DNA from: Mesorhizobium sp. WSM4313
Lineage (GTDB): Bacteria; Pseudomonadota; Alphaproteobacteria; Rhizobiales; Rhizobiaceae
DNA length: 64,000 nt
Direction: 5' to 3'
NCBI RefSeq assembly: GCF_002294725.1
Contig: NZ_NSFT01000001.1
Span: forward strand, 186,001-250,000
Below the pieces are notes generated by a model. The model was not told the origin of the DNA. It searched no databases and saw nothing but the letters and a program-made list of their open reading frames with translations. The translations under genes and the position numbers were made by a program. Shown here one piece after another: positions 50,113-58,876 of this stretch; position 1 is the stretch's first letter, and each line of letters starts with the position of its first letter.

Positions 50113-51594
50113 TCAATCCGTCCACTTCACCTTGGTCAGATCGTCAGCCTCGATCGACCAGTTCGTCCACATGCCCTGCAGCTTGGCATCCCAGACGCCA
50201 ATCTTGGGCAGCTCGAACAGGTAGACGGCGGGCACGTCGTGCGCGAGAATCTTCTGCGCCTCGCCCAGCAGCTCCAGCCGCTTGTCCTTGTCGACCGTGG
50301 TGCCGAGCTCCTTGATGACATCGTTGAACTTCGGGTTGTCATACTGGAAATAGTAGCCGGGCCGCGAATAGATATCGATGTCGTTTGGCTCGACATGGGA
50401 AACAATCGTCAGGTCGTAGTCCTTGTTGGTGAAGACCTGGCTCAGCCACTCCGCCCATTCGACCGGAATGATCTGCAGATTGACCCCGATGTCCTTCAGT
50501 TGGGACTGAATCACCTGGCCGCCGTCGCGTGCGTAGGGTACGGGCGGCAGCTTGATCGTGGCCGAAAAGCCGTTCTCCAGCCCTGCTTCCTTCAGATATT
50601 CCTTGGCCTTGGCGATGTCGTGCGGATAAACGCCGGTGAGATCGACATAGCCCGCATCGCCTGGCGAGAAATGAGAGCCGATCGGCTTTCCAAGACCGTT
50701 CGAGGCCGCGGCGATGACGGCACTGCGATCGATCGCGGAGGCGAGCGCCTGCCGCACCGCAAGCTTGTCGAAGGGCGGCTTCTTGTTGTTGATCGACAGG
50801 ATCGTCTCGCCCTCGGTCGAGCCGATCACGACGCTGAAGCGCGGATCGGACTGAAGTTGCTCGAGCGCGTCTTGTGCGGGCATGTTGGCGAAAGCCTGGA
50901 TGTCGCCCGAGAGCAATGCGGGGACAGCCGCGGCCGCGTCGGGCACGATACGGAACGTCGCCTTGTCGAGCGCGGCGGGCGTACCCCAGTAGTCCGGATT
51001 CTTGACCAGCGTGATCTCGGAACCCTTGGCCCAATGATCGAGCTTGAACGGACCGGTGCCGATCGGCTTGTCCTTGTTGCCGTTAGCCGATGCCTTCGCC
51101 ACGATCACCGCCGCAACCTGGCCCATGTCGCTGAGGAAACTGCCCTGCGGTCCATCGAGACTGACCTTGACGGTCGCCGGATCGACCGCCGTGACATCGG
51201 TGATGTGGGCAAAGAGCTGCTTTTGCGGATTGAGCGAATCCTTGGCGCGCGCCCGGTCCAGCGAGAACTTCACGTCGTCGGCGCTGAAGGCCGAGCCATC
51301 GTGGAACTTCACGCCCGAATGCAGCTTGAACGTGTAGACCTTGCCGTCGTCAGAGACGGCCCAGCTCTCGGCGAGACCTGACTGAACCTGGCCGTTGTCG
51401 TCAATGCGTGTCAGCCCTTCAAAGACGTTGGCATAGGTGACTTCGCCGATGGCCGCGGCCGCACCGGCGGTCGGATCGAGATGCGGCGGCTCGAGCACAA
51501 TGCCGAGCGTGAGATCGGTGCGTGCGGCAAAGGCCGACGTGGCGGCGGCAAGCGACAGCATGGCCGCGGCCAGGATGGTCTTCCACAATTTCAT
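50113..51594 (-). CDS. Dipeptide-type ABC transporter substrate-binding protein
   Basis: A 493-residue SBP_bac_5 protein. The signal peptide is residues 1-23 (MKLWKTILAAAMLSLAAATSAFA), and the mature start is ARTDLTLGIVLEPPHLDPT. Family segments include GEVTYANVFEGLTRID and KFHDGSAFSADDVKFSLDRA. It binds peptides or a related cationic compound for the DppB/C/DF proteins encoded downstream. It is 28 nt from dppB on the same strand. An M20 peptidase gene precedes it, suggesting peptide uptake and hydrolysis. Confidence 0.92.
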   Translation of the reverse strand: MKLWKTILAAAMLSLAAATSAFAARTDLTLGIVLEPPHLDPTAGAAAAIGEVTYANVFEGLTRIDDNGQVQSGLAESWAVSDDGKVYTFKLHSGVKFHDGSAFSADDVKFSLDRARAKDSLNPQKQLFAHITDVTAVDPATVKVSLDGPQGSFLSDMGQVAAVIVAKASANGNKDKPIGTGPFKLDHWAKGSEITLVKNPDYWGTPAALDKATFRIVPDAAAAVPALLSGDIQAFANMPAQDALEQLQSDPRFSVVIGSTEGETILSINNKKPPFDKLAVRQALASAIDRSAVIAAASNGLGKPIGSHFSPGDAGYVDLTGVYPHDIAKAKEYLKEAGLENGFSATIKLPPVPYARDGGQVIQSQLKDIGVNLQIIPVEWAEWLSQVFTNKDYDLTIVSHVEPNDIDIYSRPGYYFQYDNPKFNDVIKELGTTVDKDKRLELLGEAQKILAHDVPAVYLFELPKIGVWDAKLQGMWTNWSIEADDLTKVKWTD

Positions 51595-51711
51595 CGCTGA
51601 ACTCCCATTTGCTCAAAATGCGCTCAAGCTGGCGGATAGAAGCGTGATTTGGCCTGCGAGTAAATTGCGTTTCGTGCTGCCGGGCGGCGCCAGGCGGAAT
51701 GTTTTTCCGGA

Positions 51712-52989
51712 TCAGCCGGTTGTACCGCGCAAGAGCACATTGAGGCCGATAGCCATCACCTTGGCCGATTCCACCATGTCGGCGATGCCGACCCATTCGT
51801 CCGGCCGGTGGGCGAGGTCGAGAATGCCCGGGCCATAAGCGATGCAGTCATAGAGATGGCCGATGCGCGCGACATGCTTCTGATCGTAGGTGCCGGGCGA
51901 GATCACATAGTCCGGTTCGCGGTCGAACACCGCCATGATGCCTTTGGCGACGGCCTTCACCACCGGCGCGTCGCGCTCCGTCATCAGCGGCAGCACCTCC
52001 ATCAGATCGCGGATCTCGTAGTCGAATTTCTCACGCTCGCGTTTCAGCCGTTCGAGGATGCCCGTGACTTCGCCTTTGACGGCAGCGATGTCCTCTTCGA
52101 GCAGAAAACGCCGGTCGATGGTGAGCCGACACCAATCGGGCACGTTGGGCGAGGGAAGCCCCGGCCGGAAATCCTCGGTCTGGCCGCCATGAATGGAATT
52201 GATGTTCATGGTCGAGCGCCTGGCGCCTTCCGGAACCACCGGCATGCGCGTCATCTTGCGGTCGAGGGCCGGGAACAGCTCGTCCTCGAAGGCCTGCAGG
52301 ACGGCGCCCATATGGCGCACCGCATTGTCGCCGAGGAATGGCATCGAGCCATGCGCGATCTCGCCCTTGGTCTCGATCTCGGCCCACCACACGCCCCGAT
52401 GGCCAAGGCAGATGCGATCCTTGTTCAGCGGCTCGGGGATGATGACGTGGTCGACTTTCGGCTTCGAGAAATAGCCGAGCCTCGCCAGATGGGCGACGCC
52501 GCCGAAACCGCCTGATTCCTCGTCCGCCGTGCCTGATATCTCGATAGCGCCGGGGAAATCGGGATAGACTTCCACGAAGGCTTCGACGGCGATGACGGAG
52601 GCAGCCAGGCCGCCCTTCATGTCGCAGGCACCGCGCCCATAGACCTTGCCGTCCTTCACCACGCCGGCGAAGGGATCGACGGTCCAGCCGTCGCCGGCCT
52701 CGACCACGTCGATGTGCGAGTTGAAATGCACGCAGGGACCGGGCGAGCTGCCCTCGAAACGGGCAATGACGTTGACGCGCGGGTAGCGGTCGCTGTCGCC
52801 TGGCGCGCCTTCGGCACGAATAAACTCGGTCTCGAAGCCGAGTTTCTTCAGGCGCGCGCCGAGAAACTCGGCGCATGGCCGGTAGGCTTCGCCCGGCGGG
52901 TTTACGGTCGGAAAGCGGATCAGGTCGGCGGTCAGCGCAACGAGGTCGTCGGCCCGATCCTCGACCGCCTTGAGAAGTCGTTCATTCAT
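51712..52989 (-). CDS. M20-family metallopeptidase/deacylase (ArgE/DapE-like)
   Basis: A 425-residue dizinc hydrolase. Metal-site segments are HFNSHIDVVEAGDGW, YGRGACDMKGGLAA, SGTADEESGGFGGV, PEPLNKD and the C-terminal SPGTYDQKH. The lid domain is in the middle. Members remove acyl or amino-acid groups from N-acyl or dipeptide substrates. It is 117 nt upstream of the peptide ABC operon on the same strand, so it may process the imported compound. The ATG at 52989 starts MNERLLKAVED; the ribosome-binding site is weak. Confidence 0.9.
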   Translation of the reverse strand: MNERLLKAVEDRADDLVALTADLIRFPTVNPPGEAYRPCAEFLGARLKKLGFETEFIRAEGAPGDSDRYPRVNVIARFEGSSPGPCVHFNSHIDVVEAGDGWTVDPFAGVVKDGKVYGRGACDMKGGLAASVIAVEAFVEVYPDFPGAIEISGTADEESGGFGGVAHLARLGYFSKPKVDHVIIPEPLNKDRICLGHRGVWWAEIETKGEIAHGSMPFLGDNAVRHMGAVLQAFEDELFPALDRKMTRMPVVPEGARRSTMNINSIHGGQTEDFRPGLPSPNVPDWCRLTIDRRFLLEEDIAAVKGEVTGILERLKREREKFDYEIRDLMEVLPLMTERDAPVVKAVAKGIMAVFDREPDYVISPGTYDQKHVARIGHLYDCIAYGPGILDLAHRPDEWVGIADMVESAKVMAIGLNVLLRGTTG

Positions 52990-53250
52990 CCGGCGGATTG
53001 AAGAAGGAACGCAGCACTTTTGCAAGCGACCAGTCGCTCATTGCCACACAACGACCGAAGCATGGACCAACGCCTCGCCTAAACTTCAGAGGGTGCGTGG
53101 TGCGGCAGCAACTATACCGCGAAAATCGTTCAAATTCACCGCATTGCATTGGCGGATTCGTCAAGGAGTGTGTGGTACTTAACGCATCTGCCGGCGAAAA
53201 GATGGAAGAACCGCGCGAACGGCAGGGGGCAATCAAAGGGGTTTGATCGC

Positions 53251-53682
53251 ATGAAAAAGTTCGTTCTCATGGCAACCGTGCTGGCAACCGCGTTGTTCGG
53301 CATGTCCATCGCAAGCCGGGCGGCTGCGCTGGTGGCCAATATCGACGTCTCGTCACAGACCATGACCGTCAGCAAATACGGCCAGGTGGTTTATCGCTGG
53401 AGCGTGTCGACCGCGCGCAAGGGCTACTTCACGCCGCGCGGCAGCTACCGGCCGCAATGGACCGCCCGGATGTGGTATTCGCGCAAGTATGACAACTCGC
53501 CGATGCCCTATTCGGTGTTCTTCCACGGCGGATACGCCATTCACGGCACCGGGTCGGTAAGAAATCTCGGGCGCCCGGCCTCGCATGGCTGCGTGCGCCT
53601 GCATCCGTCCAACGCCGCGACCTTCTATTCGATGGTCAAGGAAGTCGGTTACGGCAACACGCGGATCGTCGTCACCAACTGA
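53251..53682 (+). CDS. Secreted L,D-transpeptidase (YkuD domain)
   Basis: A 143-residue protein with a signal peptide (MKKFVLMATVLATALFGMSIASRAAA). The compact YkuD domain starts VANIDVSSQTMTVSKYGQVVYRWSVSTARKGYFTP and has the catalytic motif IHGTGSVRNLGRPASHGCVRLHP with Cys114. It forms 3-3 cross-links in peptidoglycan or attaches proteins to it; rhizobia have many copies. The ATG at 53251 follows CAAAGGGGTTTGATCGC. The longer frame to 53149 is rejected, as it lacks a signal. It is convergent with the acyltransferase. Confidence 0.92.
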   Translation: MKKFVLMATVLATALFGMSIASRAAALVANIDVSSQTMTVSKYGQVVYRWSVSTARKGYFTPRGSYRPQWTARMWYSRKYDNSPMPYSVFFHGGYAIHGTGSVRNLGRPASHGCVRLHPSNAATFYSMVKEVGYGNTRIVVTN

Positions 53683-53704
53683 GCCTGGTCGGCGGGCCGA
53701 CCGG

Positions 53705-54697
53705 TTACAGGCCGACTGTCGCCTTCGACTGTCGGCGCTTGCGGCGGCGGTCGCTGATTTCCCAGCGCTTGTGGAACCACATCCACTGGCCGGGGTCCTC
53801 ACGCACCCAGCGCTCGACCACATCGGTGAGCAGCTGGGTGGTGGCGCTGACGTCGACGCTACCGCCTTCGGTGCGCGGCAAGGTCAATCTGTCCTCGATT
53901 TCCAGGCGGAAGCGGTTGCCCGGCAGCCTGACGCAGCGGGCGGGATAGACATCGCAGTCATAGTGGCGGGCCAGCATGCCGAGCATCGGGTTGCTCTGGC
54001 ATGGGCGGCCGAAGAAGGTCGTGTCTACGCCGCCCGAGAATTTCTGATCGACCAGCACGCCTATATTGCCGCCCTTTTCGAGGATGGCGGCAAGCGCGAA
54101 CGACGCGCCAGCGGCGGAGGGCAGCAGGGCGCCCATCGAGGAGCGGCGCGTCGAGTGGATGTAGTCGGCGAGATAGGGATTGTTCGGCGGGCGAAACAGC
54201 GCCGTGATGTTCATGCCGAAGGTGGCCGCGGCCACCGGCAGCAACTCGAAATTGCCGAGATGGCCGGTGAACAGGATATGCGGCTTCTTCTCGCCGGCGA
54301 TCTCGTGGAAATGCTCGACGCCGCCTACCTCGACCCGGCCCGGCTTCGAAGCGTTCGGATCGAAGTCGAACAGCGCGTCGAGGAAGATGTATTCGGCGGC
54401 AAGGCGGGCCATGTTGCCCCACATGTCGCGCGCGATGGCTTCGATCTCGGCGTCGCTCTTTTGCGGATAGGCAAGGCGCAGATTGTTGACCGCGACGCGA
54501 TGGCGCCCGACCATCGGGCCGATGCGGCGGGCGACACGGTCGGCGAAGTTGAGCGCGCTGTCCGGCGGCAGAAGCCGCAGCAGCGAGAGCAATACGATGG
54601 CGAGCTTGGCGACCAGCCAATGCTCCAGCTGGCGCAGCCGCCGGCCGTATCGGAACATGAAGTCCCGGCGGGCTTTCCTGAACACCTTGCCGACCAT
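53705..54697 (-). CDS. lpxXL: Lipid A very-long-chain acyltransferase
   Basis: A 330-residue LpxL/HtrB-type acyltransferase. The membrane-anchoring helix LVAKLAIVLLSLLRLLP is near residue 30. The HX4E catalytic motif is FTGHLGNFELL near 145. It transfers 27-hydroxyoctacosanoate from AcpXL to lipid A in rhizobia. It is the last gene of the cluster that starts with acpXL, and its start is 7 nt from the stop of the dehydrogenase gene. The conserved cluster order supports the lpxXL name. Confidence 0.9.
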   Translation of the reverse strand: MVGKVFRKARRDFMFRYGRRLRQLEHWLVAKLAIVLLSLLRLLPPDSALNFADRVARRIGPMVGRHRVAVNNLRLAYPQKSDAEIEAIARDMWGNMARLAAEYIFLDALFDFDPNASKPGRVEVGGVEHFHEIAGEKKPHILFTGHLGNFELLPVAAATFGMNITALFRPPNNPYLADYIHSTRRSSMGALLPSAAGASFALAAILEKGGNIGVLVDQKFSGGVDTTFFGRPCQSNPMLGMLARHYDCDVYPARCVRLPGNRFRLEIEDRLTLPRTEGGSVDVSATTQLLTDVVERWVREDPGQWMWFHKRWEISDRRRKRRQSKATVGL

Positions 54698-54704
54698 CCT
54701 GCTC

Positions 54705-55733
54705 TTAGGAAACGCGCAGGATGATCTTGCCGAAGACGTCGCGGCCTTCCATGCGCTTCAGCGCGGCGTCGATGTCGTCGAAGCCGACTTCGGTATCGAT
54801 GACCGGCGCAACGAGGCCGGCCGCCATCTTCTGCATGGCATTGGCCATGTTCTCCATGCGGCAGCCGAAGGAGCCGAGCAGCTTCAGCTGCTGCTGGAAG
54901 AGCTGCATCAGGTTGACTTGCGTCGACACGCCCGAGGTCGAGCCGCAGGTGACGAGACGGCCGCCGCGCTTCAAGCACAGCATGGAACCGGCGAAGGTGT
55001 CGGCACCGACATGCTCAAACACCACATCGACACCCTTCTTCCTGGTCAGCTTGCGCACAACGCCTTCGAAACGATCCTCGCGGTAGTTGATAACATGGTC
55101 GGCGCCAAGCGCCTTGGCCTTGTCGATCTTGTCGTTCGAGCCGACCGTGGTGATGACAGTGCAGCCCATCTTCTTTGCGAGCTGGATGGCAGCGGAGCCG
55201 ATGCCGGAGCCGCCGGCATGGACGAGGACGGTTTCGCCCGGTTCCAGCCTGGCGTTGTCGAACAGCATGTGCTCGACCGTGCCGAAAGTGACAGGCGCGA
55301 CCGCCGCGCCGATCTCGGTGACGCCGGGAGGCGCGGGCACCAGAAGACGCGCCGGCAGGTTGATCTTTTCCTGGGCAAAGCCGTCGAGATGGAAGCCATG
55401 GACGCCGGAAACATGCTCGCACAGATTGTCGCGGCCTTCGCGGCAGGCGCGGCAGAGCCCGCAGGTGCGCGCGCCATAGATCGAGACTAATTGTCCAGGC
55501 TGCAGGTTGGACACGCCGGGGCCGACCGCCTCGACCTCGCCGGCGGCCTCGGCGCCGACGACCAGCGGCAGCTTGCGCTTGGCAAACGCCATGCCGCGCC
55601 AACCCCAGACGTCGATATGGTTGAGCGCCACCGCCTTGATGCGGAGCGTCACTTCGCCCAGCGAAGGCGGCGGGGGAGGCGGCAGGTCCACCGTTTCAAG
55701 GCGGCGGTCCTCGATAAGTTGCAATGCGCGCAT
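54705..55733 (-). CDS. adh2XL: Zinc-type medium-chain alcohol dehydrogenase of the VLCFA cluster
   Basis: A 342-residue MDR protein. The structural zinc lobe is CGLCRACREGRDNLC near residues 90-104. The catalytic-site HIDVWGWRG has no Cys, as in quinone-oxidoreductase-like members, and the NADPH fold is VLVHAGGSGIGSAAIQLAKKMG near 168. In rhizobial clusters this gene (adh2XL-type) is thought to help build the omega-1 hydroxy or 3-keto reduction steps of the C28 chain. It lies between fabF1XL and lpxXL on the same strand. Confidence 0.88.
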   Translation of the reverse strand: MRALQLIEDRRLETVDLPPPPPPSLGEVTLRIKAVALNHIDVWGWRGMAFAKRKLPLVVGAEAAGEVEAVGPGVSNLQPGQLVSIYGARTCGLCRACREGRDNLCEHVSGVHGFHLDGFAQEKINLPARLLVPAPPGVTEIGAAVAPVTFGTVEHMLFDNARLEPGETVLVHAGGSGIGSAAIQLAKKMGCTVITTVGSNDKIDKAKALGADHVINYREDRFEGVVRKLTRKKGVDVVFEHVGADTFAGSMLCLKRGGRLVTCGSTSGVSTQVNLMQLFQQQLKLLGSFGCRMENMANAMQKMAAGLVAPVIDTEVGFDDIDAALKRMEGRDVFGKIILRVS

Positions 55734-55769
55734 GTGGCCTGTCGGGTCTGTAAGAGCGGAAAAGTCCGC

Positions 55770-57041
55770 TTAGACCGGTTCCCGCGCCATGACAAGGCAG
55801 GTGTTCTGGCCGCCGAAGCCGAAGGAATTCGACAAAACCGTGCCCACTTCGGCGTTGCGCTTCTTGTTCGGCACGACGTCGAGCACGATGGCCGGATCGG
55901 GATTGTCGTAATTGATCGTCGGCGGGATGACGCTTTCGCGCATGGTCATCAGCGAGAAGGCGGCCTCCACCGCGCCGGCGGCCGACAGGGTGTGGCCGAT
56001 CATCGACTTGTTCGACGAGATCGGCATCGAGCCGATGCGCTCGCCGAAGACGGTGGACAGCGACAGGTGCTCCATCTTGTCGTTCTCGGGCGTCGAGGTG
56101 CCGTGAGCATTGACGTAGTCGATCTCGTCTTCGCCAAGGCCCGCATCGGCAAGAGCGGCGCGCACCGCCGCGATCGCCGGCGAGCCGTCGGGCTTGGAGC
56201 GGGTGCGGTGAAAATCGTCGGCCTTTTCGCCGCAGCCGCGCATGATGCCGAGGATCGTCGCGCCGCGCGCAAGGGCGCCTTCTAGCGATTCCAGCACCAG
56301 CGCGCCGGAGCCTTCAGCCAGCACGAAGCCGTCGCGATCCTTGGAGAAGGGCTTTGAGGCCTTTTCGGGGATATCATTGTGGGTGGAAAGGGCCGAGAGC
56401 AGCGAGAAGCGGATCAGCGCTTCGGCGGTGGCCGAGCCGTCGGCGCCGATCGACAGCGCCTTGTCGCACTCGCCGCGCCGGATCGCCTCGACCCCAAGCT
56501 GGATGGCGGTGGCGCCCGAGGCGCAGGCGGTCGACAGGGTGATCGGCAGGCCACGCGTGCCGAAGCGGTCGGCCAGGCGATCGGCGATCGAGCCGAACTG
56601 CGTGGTCTCGAAGACATCCAGCTCCTTCAGCCCGCGCGCCACGCGCAGCAACCTTTCGGCACCGGCGTCCTGCTTGTCGGAATTATAGAGCGAGAAGCGG
56701 TCGATCCAGTCGAGCTCGACCGGCGGCGAGGCCAGGAACAGCGGGCCGCCGAAATCGCCGGATTCCAGACCAGCTTCCGAGACGGCCTCCTGGGCCGCCG
56801 TCTCGGCCAGTTCGTAGGTGAGGTGGCTGGCGCCCTTCGAGCTCGACGGCAGGAAGTCGACCATGCCGGAAATGCGGGTGTTGAGGTGGTCGACCGGAAA
56901 GCGGGTGATCGGATGGATGCCGGATCTGCCCGAGGTCAGCGCCGCCCAATTGTCGGCCTTGCCGACGCCGAGCGAGGTCACCACGCCGATGCCGGTAACG
57001 GCGACGATCGGCCTGCCCATGTGGTCGCGAAGATTGGCCAT
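55770..57041 (-). CDS. fabF1XL: Beta-ketoacyl-ACP synthase II, VLCFA cluster (FabF1XL)
   Basis: A 423-residue ketosynthase with the full triad: Cys173 in STACASG, His in NAHGTSTPENDK near 314, and His in NKSMIGHTLSAAGA near 350. It elongates the acyl chain on AcpXL toward C28. The partner gene directly upstream encodes a homologue lacking the active Cys, so the pair may work as a heterodimer. The ATG at 57041 begins MANLRDHMGRPIVAVTGIG. A half-copy of the interspersed element lies between the two genes. Confidence 0.93.
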   Translation of the reverse strand: MANLRDHMGRPIVAVTGIGVVTSLGVGKADNWAALTSGRSGIHPITRFPVDHLNTRISGMVDFLPSSSKGASHLTYELAETAAQEAVSEAGLESGDFGGPLFLASPPVELDWIDRFSLYNSDKQDAGAERLLRVARGLKELDVFETTQFGSIADRLADRFGTRGLPITLSTACASGATAIQLGVEAIRRGECDKALSIGADGSATAEALIRFSLLSALSTHNDIPEKASKPFSKDRDGFVLAEGSGALVLESLEGALARGATILGIMRGCGEKADDFHRTRSKPDGSPAIAAVRAALADAGLGEDEIDYVNAHGTSTPENDKMEHLSLSTVFGERIGSMPISSNKSMIGHTLSAAGAVEAAFSLMTMRESVIPPTINYDNPDPAIVLDVVPNKKRNAEVGTVLSNSFGFGGQNTCLVMAREPV

Positions 57042-57062
57042 GCTTTGTCTGCCTCGTTATCC

Positions 57063-57111
57063 AGCAATTCCAGGAAAAGTGTTTAGCGGTTTTCCGCCCG
57101 GGAATTGCGAA
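57063..57111. repeat. Half copy of the ~100-bp palindromic element
   Basis: CAATTCCAGGAAAAGTGTTT followed by AGCGGTTTTCCGCCCGGGAATTG matches the tail half of the element at 38945-39044, inverted. It separates fabF2XL and fabF1XL. Confidence 0.65.
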
Positions 57112-57119
57112 AAACCGAT

Positions 57120-58307
57120 CTAAGGGGCTTTAACCAGCCCCAGGCCCTCGAATTGGTGATAGCCGATCGCGGTTGCAAGGACGGAATTGGGTGCGCCTTC
57201 GAATGAGCGCTCCACCGTGGCATCGAAGGCAGGATAACCGGCCCCGCGATCGACGGCCATTGCCGCGAGCGCAACCGCAAAGGGGAATTGAGCCTCCTTC
57301 ATATGGCCGGTCAGCGTCGAGAAGGCGCGCACGGCCAAAGCCGGGTTGGCATCGAGAACGGCCTTTTCGGCCGCGGTGGCGGCATGGGCGCCGGAGGCGG
57401 CGGAAATCGTGAGCAGATCCCCGTCGGGAAGGGCGGCCTGCTTCAGCAGCGCAGCAATCTCTGAATTCAACTCGCCTTGCCGGCGCCTGGCGCGGCCGGA
57501 GACGACATGGCCAAGCTCGGCGTATATCTTGCGGCCGCGGTTTTTTGCGTGCTCGCGCTGCTCGAGCACCAGGAAGGCGCCGCCGGAGCCCGTTACCACG
57601 CCGCCGCCTTCTGAGCCCTGGCGTTGCCAGACCGGTTTCCACGGGCCGCGATGCAGGTAGCCGGCAAGCTCGTAGCCGAGCAGCATGTCGGAATGCTCGG
57701 TCTGGAAGGCGCCGCCGACCAGAACATGGGTCGACTGTCCCGAGCGGATGCGCGCGGCCGCCGTCTCGACGGCCGAGACGCCGGCGCCTTCCTCGCCCAT
57801 GAAGGTGCGCGACGAACCGGTGACCTTGTGGACGATCGAGATGTTGCCGGCGAGCAGATTGGAGAGCTGGGCGAGGAACAAAGTCGGCCGCAGTTCCGTG
57901 GTCAGCTTCTCGTTGAGCAGCACGTCGCGGTCGTTGCGGCTCTCGGAGGCCGCAAGGATTGCGGCATCGACGGCTTCGTCGCGCTCGCCGCCGCCGGCCG
58001 CCACCACCATGTCCATGGTGGCGCAAAGCTCGTCATTGCCCTTGATGCCGGCATCGTCGAGCGCCAGGCCGGCGGTGTAGGTGCCGAGACGCTGCCAGGT
58101 TTCCATCTGGCGCTGGTCGCCGCGCTTGGCGATCTGCAGGTTCCAGTCGATCTCGGGCAGGGGATGGATGGTATAGGGCGCGAAGCGCGCCGCATCGAGC
58201 ACCGGCTCAAGGCCCGGTCGGGTGAGCTTCTGCCAATGCGCATCAGGACCCTCTCCAAGCGAAGAGACCAGGCCGATGCCGGTGATGACGACGTCGTGAG
58301 AACTCAT
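57120..58307 (-). CDS. fabF2XL: Ketosynthase-like protein lacking the active Cys (FabF2XL)
   Basis: A 395-residue thiolase-fold ketosynthase homologue. The position of the active Cys is Ser165 (KVTGSSRTFMGEE). The first catalytic His region is also degenerate (ISAASGAHAATAAEK), but the second His remains (LTGHMKEAQFP near 335). This is like the chain-length-factor partner of type II polyketide synthases. It therefore probably acts with FabF1XL rather than alone. It starts 55 nt after acpXL on the same strand; the dehydratase gene expected here in other rhizobia is missing. Confidence 0.88.
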   Translation of the reverse strand: MSSHDVVITGIGLVSSLGEGPDAHWQKLTRPGLEPVLDAARFAPYTIHPLPEIDWNLQIAKRGDQRQMETWQRLGTYTAGLALDDAGIKGNDELCATMDMVVAAGGGERDEAVDAAILAASESRNDRDVLLNEKLTTELRPTLFLAQLSNLLAGNISIVHKVTGSSRTFMGEEGAGVSAVETAAARIRSGQSTHVLVGGAFQTEHSDMLLGYELAGYLHRGPWKPVWQRQGSEGGGVVTGSGGAFLVLEQREHAKNRGRKIYAELGHVVSGRARRRQGELNSEIAALLKQAALPDGDLLTISAASGAHAATAAEKAVLDANPALAVRAFSTLTGHMKEAQFPFAVALAAMAVDRGAGYPAFDATVERSFEGAPNSVLATAIGYHQFEGLGLVKAP

Positions 58308-58362
58308 GGGCGGCTGTTGTGGGTCAGCTGGCGGGGCGCGTCAAGACCGCGCCCGAGCCGGC

Positions 58363-58644
58363 TCAGGCGGCCTTGGCCGCGACCAGCGCGTCGATCTTGG
58401 CGCACAGGTTCTTCATGACGAAGTAGTCGTCGGTCGAGGCCTTGCCGTCGTTGACCTCCTGCGTCCACTTCTCGAGCGGCACCTTGATACCGAATTCCTT
58501 GTCGATGGCAAAGACGATGTCGAGGAAATCGAGGCTGTCGATGCCGAGATCGTCGATCGTGTGGCTCTCGGGCGTGATGGTGTCGATATCGATCTCGCTG
58601 GTGTCGGCAATGATCTTGGCGACTTTCTCGAACGTGGTGGACAA
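58363..58644 (-). CDS. acpXL: Special acyl carrier protein AcpXL
   Basis: A 93-residue acyl carrier protein that carries the 27-hydroxyoctacosanoic acid moiety of rhizobial lipid A. The phosphopantetheine attachment site is Ser37 in [12 protein letters not shown]. It is longer than housekeeping AcpP, with the C-terminal [19 protein letters not shown], as is typical of AcpXL. It is the first gene of the cluster that runs through the ketosynthases and alcohol dehydrogenase to lpxXL. Confidence 0.95.
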   Translation of the reverse strand: MSTTFEKVAKIIADTSEIDIDTITPESHTIDDLGIDSLDFLDIVFAIDKEFGIKVPLEKWTQEVNDGKASTDDYFVMKNLCAKIDALVAAKAA

Positions 58645-58825
58645 GGGCTCTTCCTTCGGTTGCGGGCGGAATCTGTCCGCATCTTTGTTTGGGCGCTGTC
58701 TAATCGGTTTTTCCCGGCAGGAAAAGGCCTGACGCGCCGGGGCAGATGGGATGTGGGCTTTGGGAGCGCAAGAAGGGCCGCCGGCCTGCCCGGCGGCCCC
58801 CTCCCATTTGACGCTGCGTCAGCTT

Positions 58826-58876
58826 TGTGTCGCATCCGTCTTCCCAAAGCCGGAACCACTTTGGGCGACATGCATC
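58826..58876. repeat. Interspersed palindrome, CATGTCG/CGACATG family
   Basis: A third copy of the family at 3484-3525 and 8362-8408, with TTTGTGTCGCATCC...CCCAAA opposite TTTGGGCGACATGCA. It overlaps the slipin stop codon, as the copy at 8362 abuts the metF stop. Confidence 0.65.
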
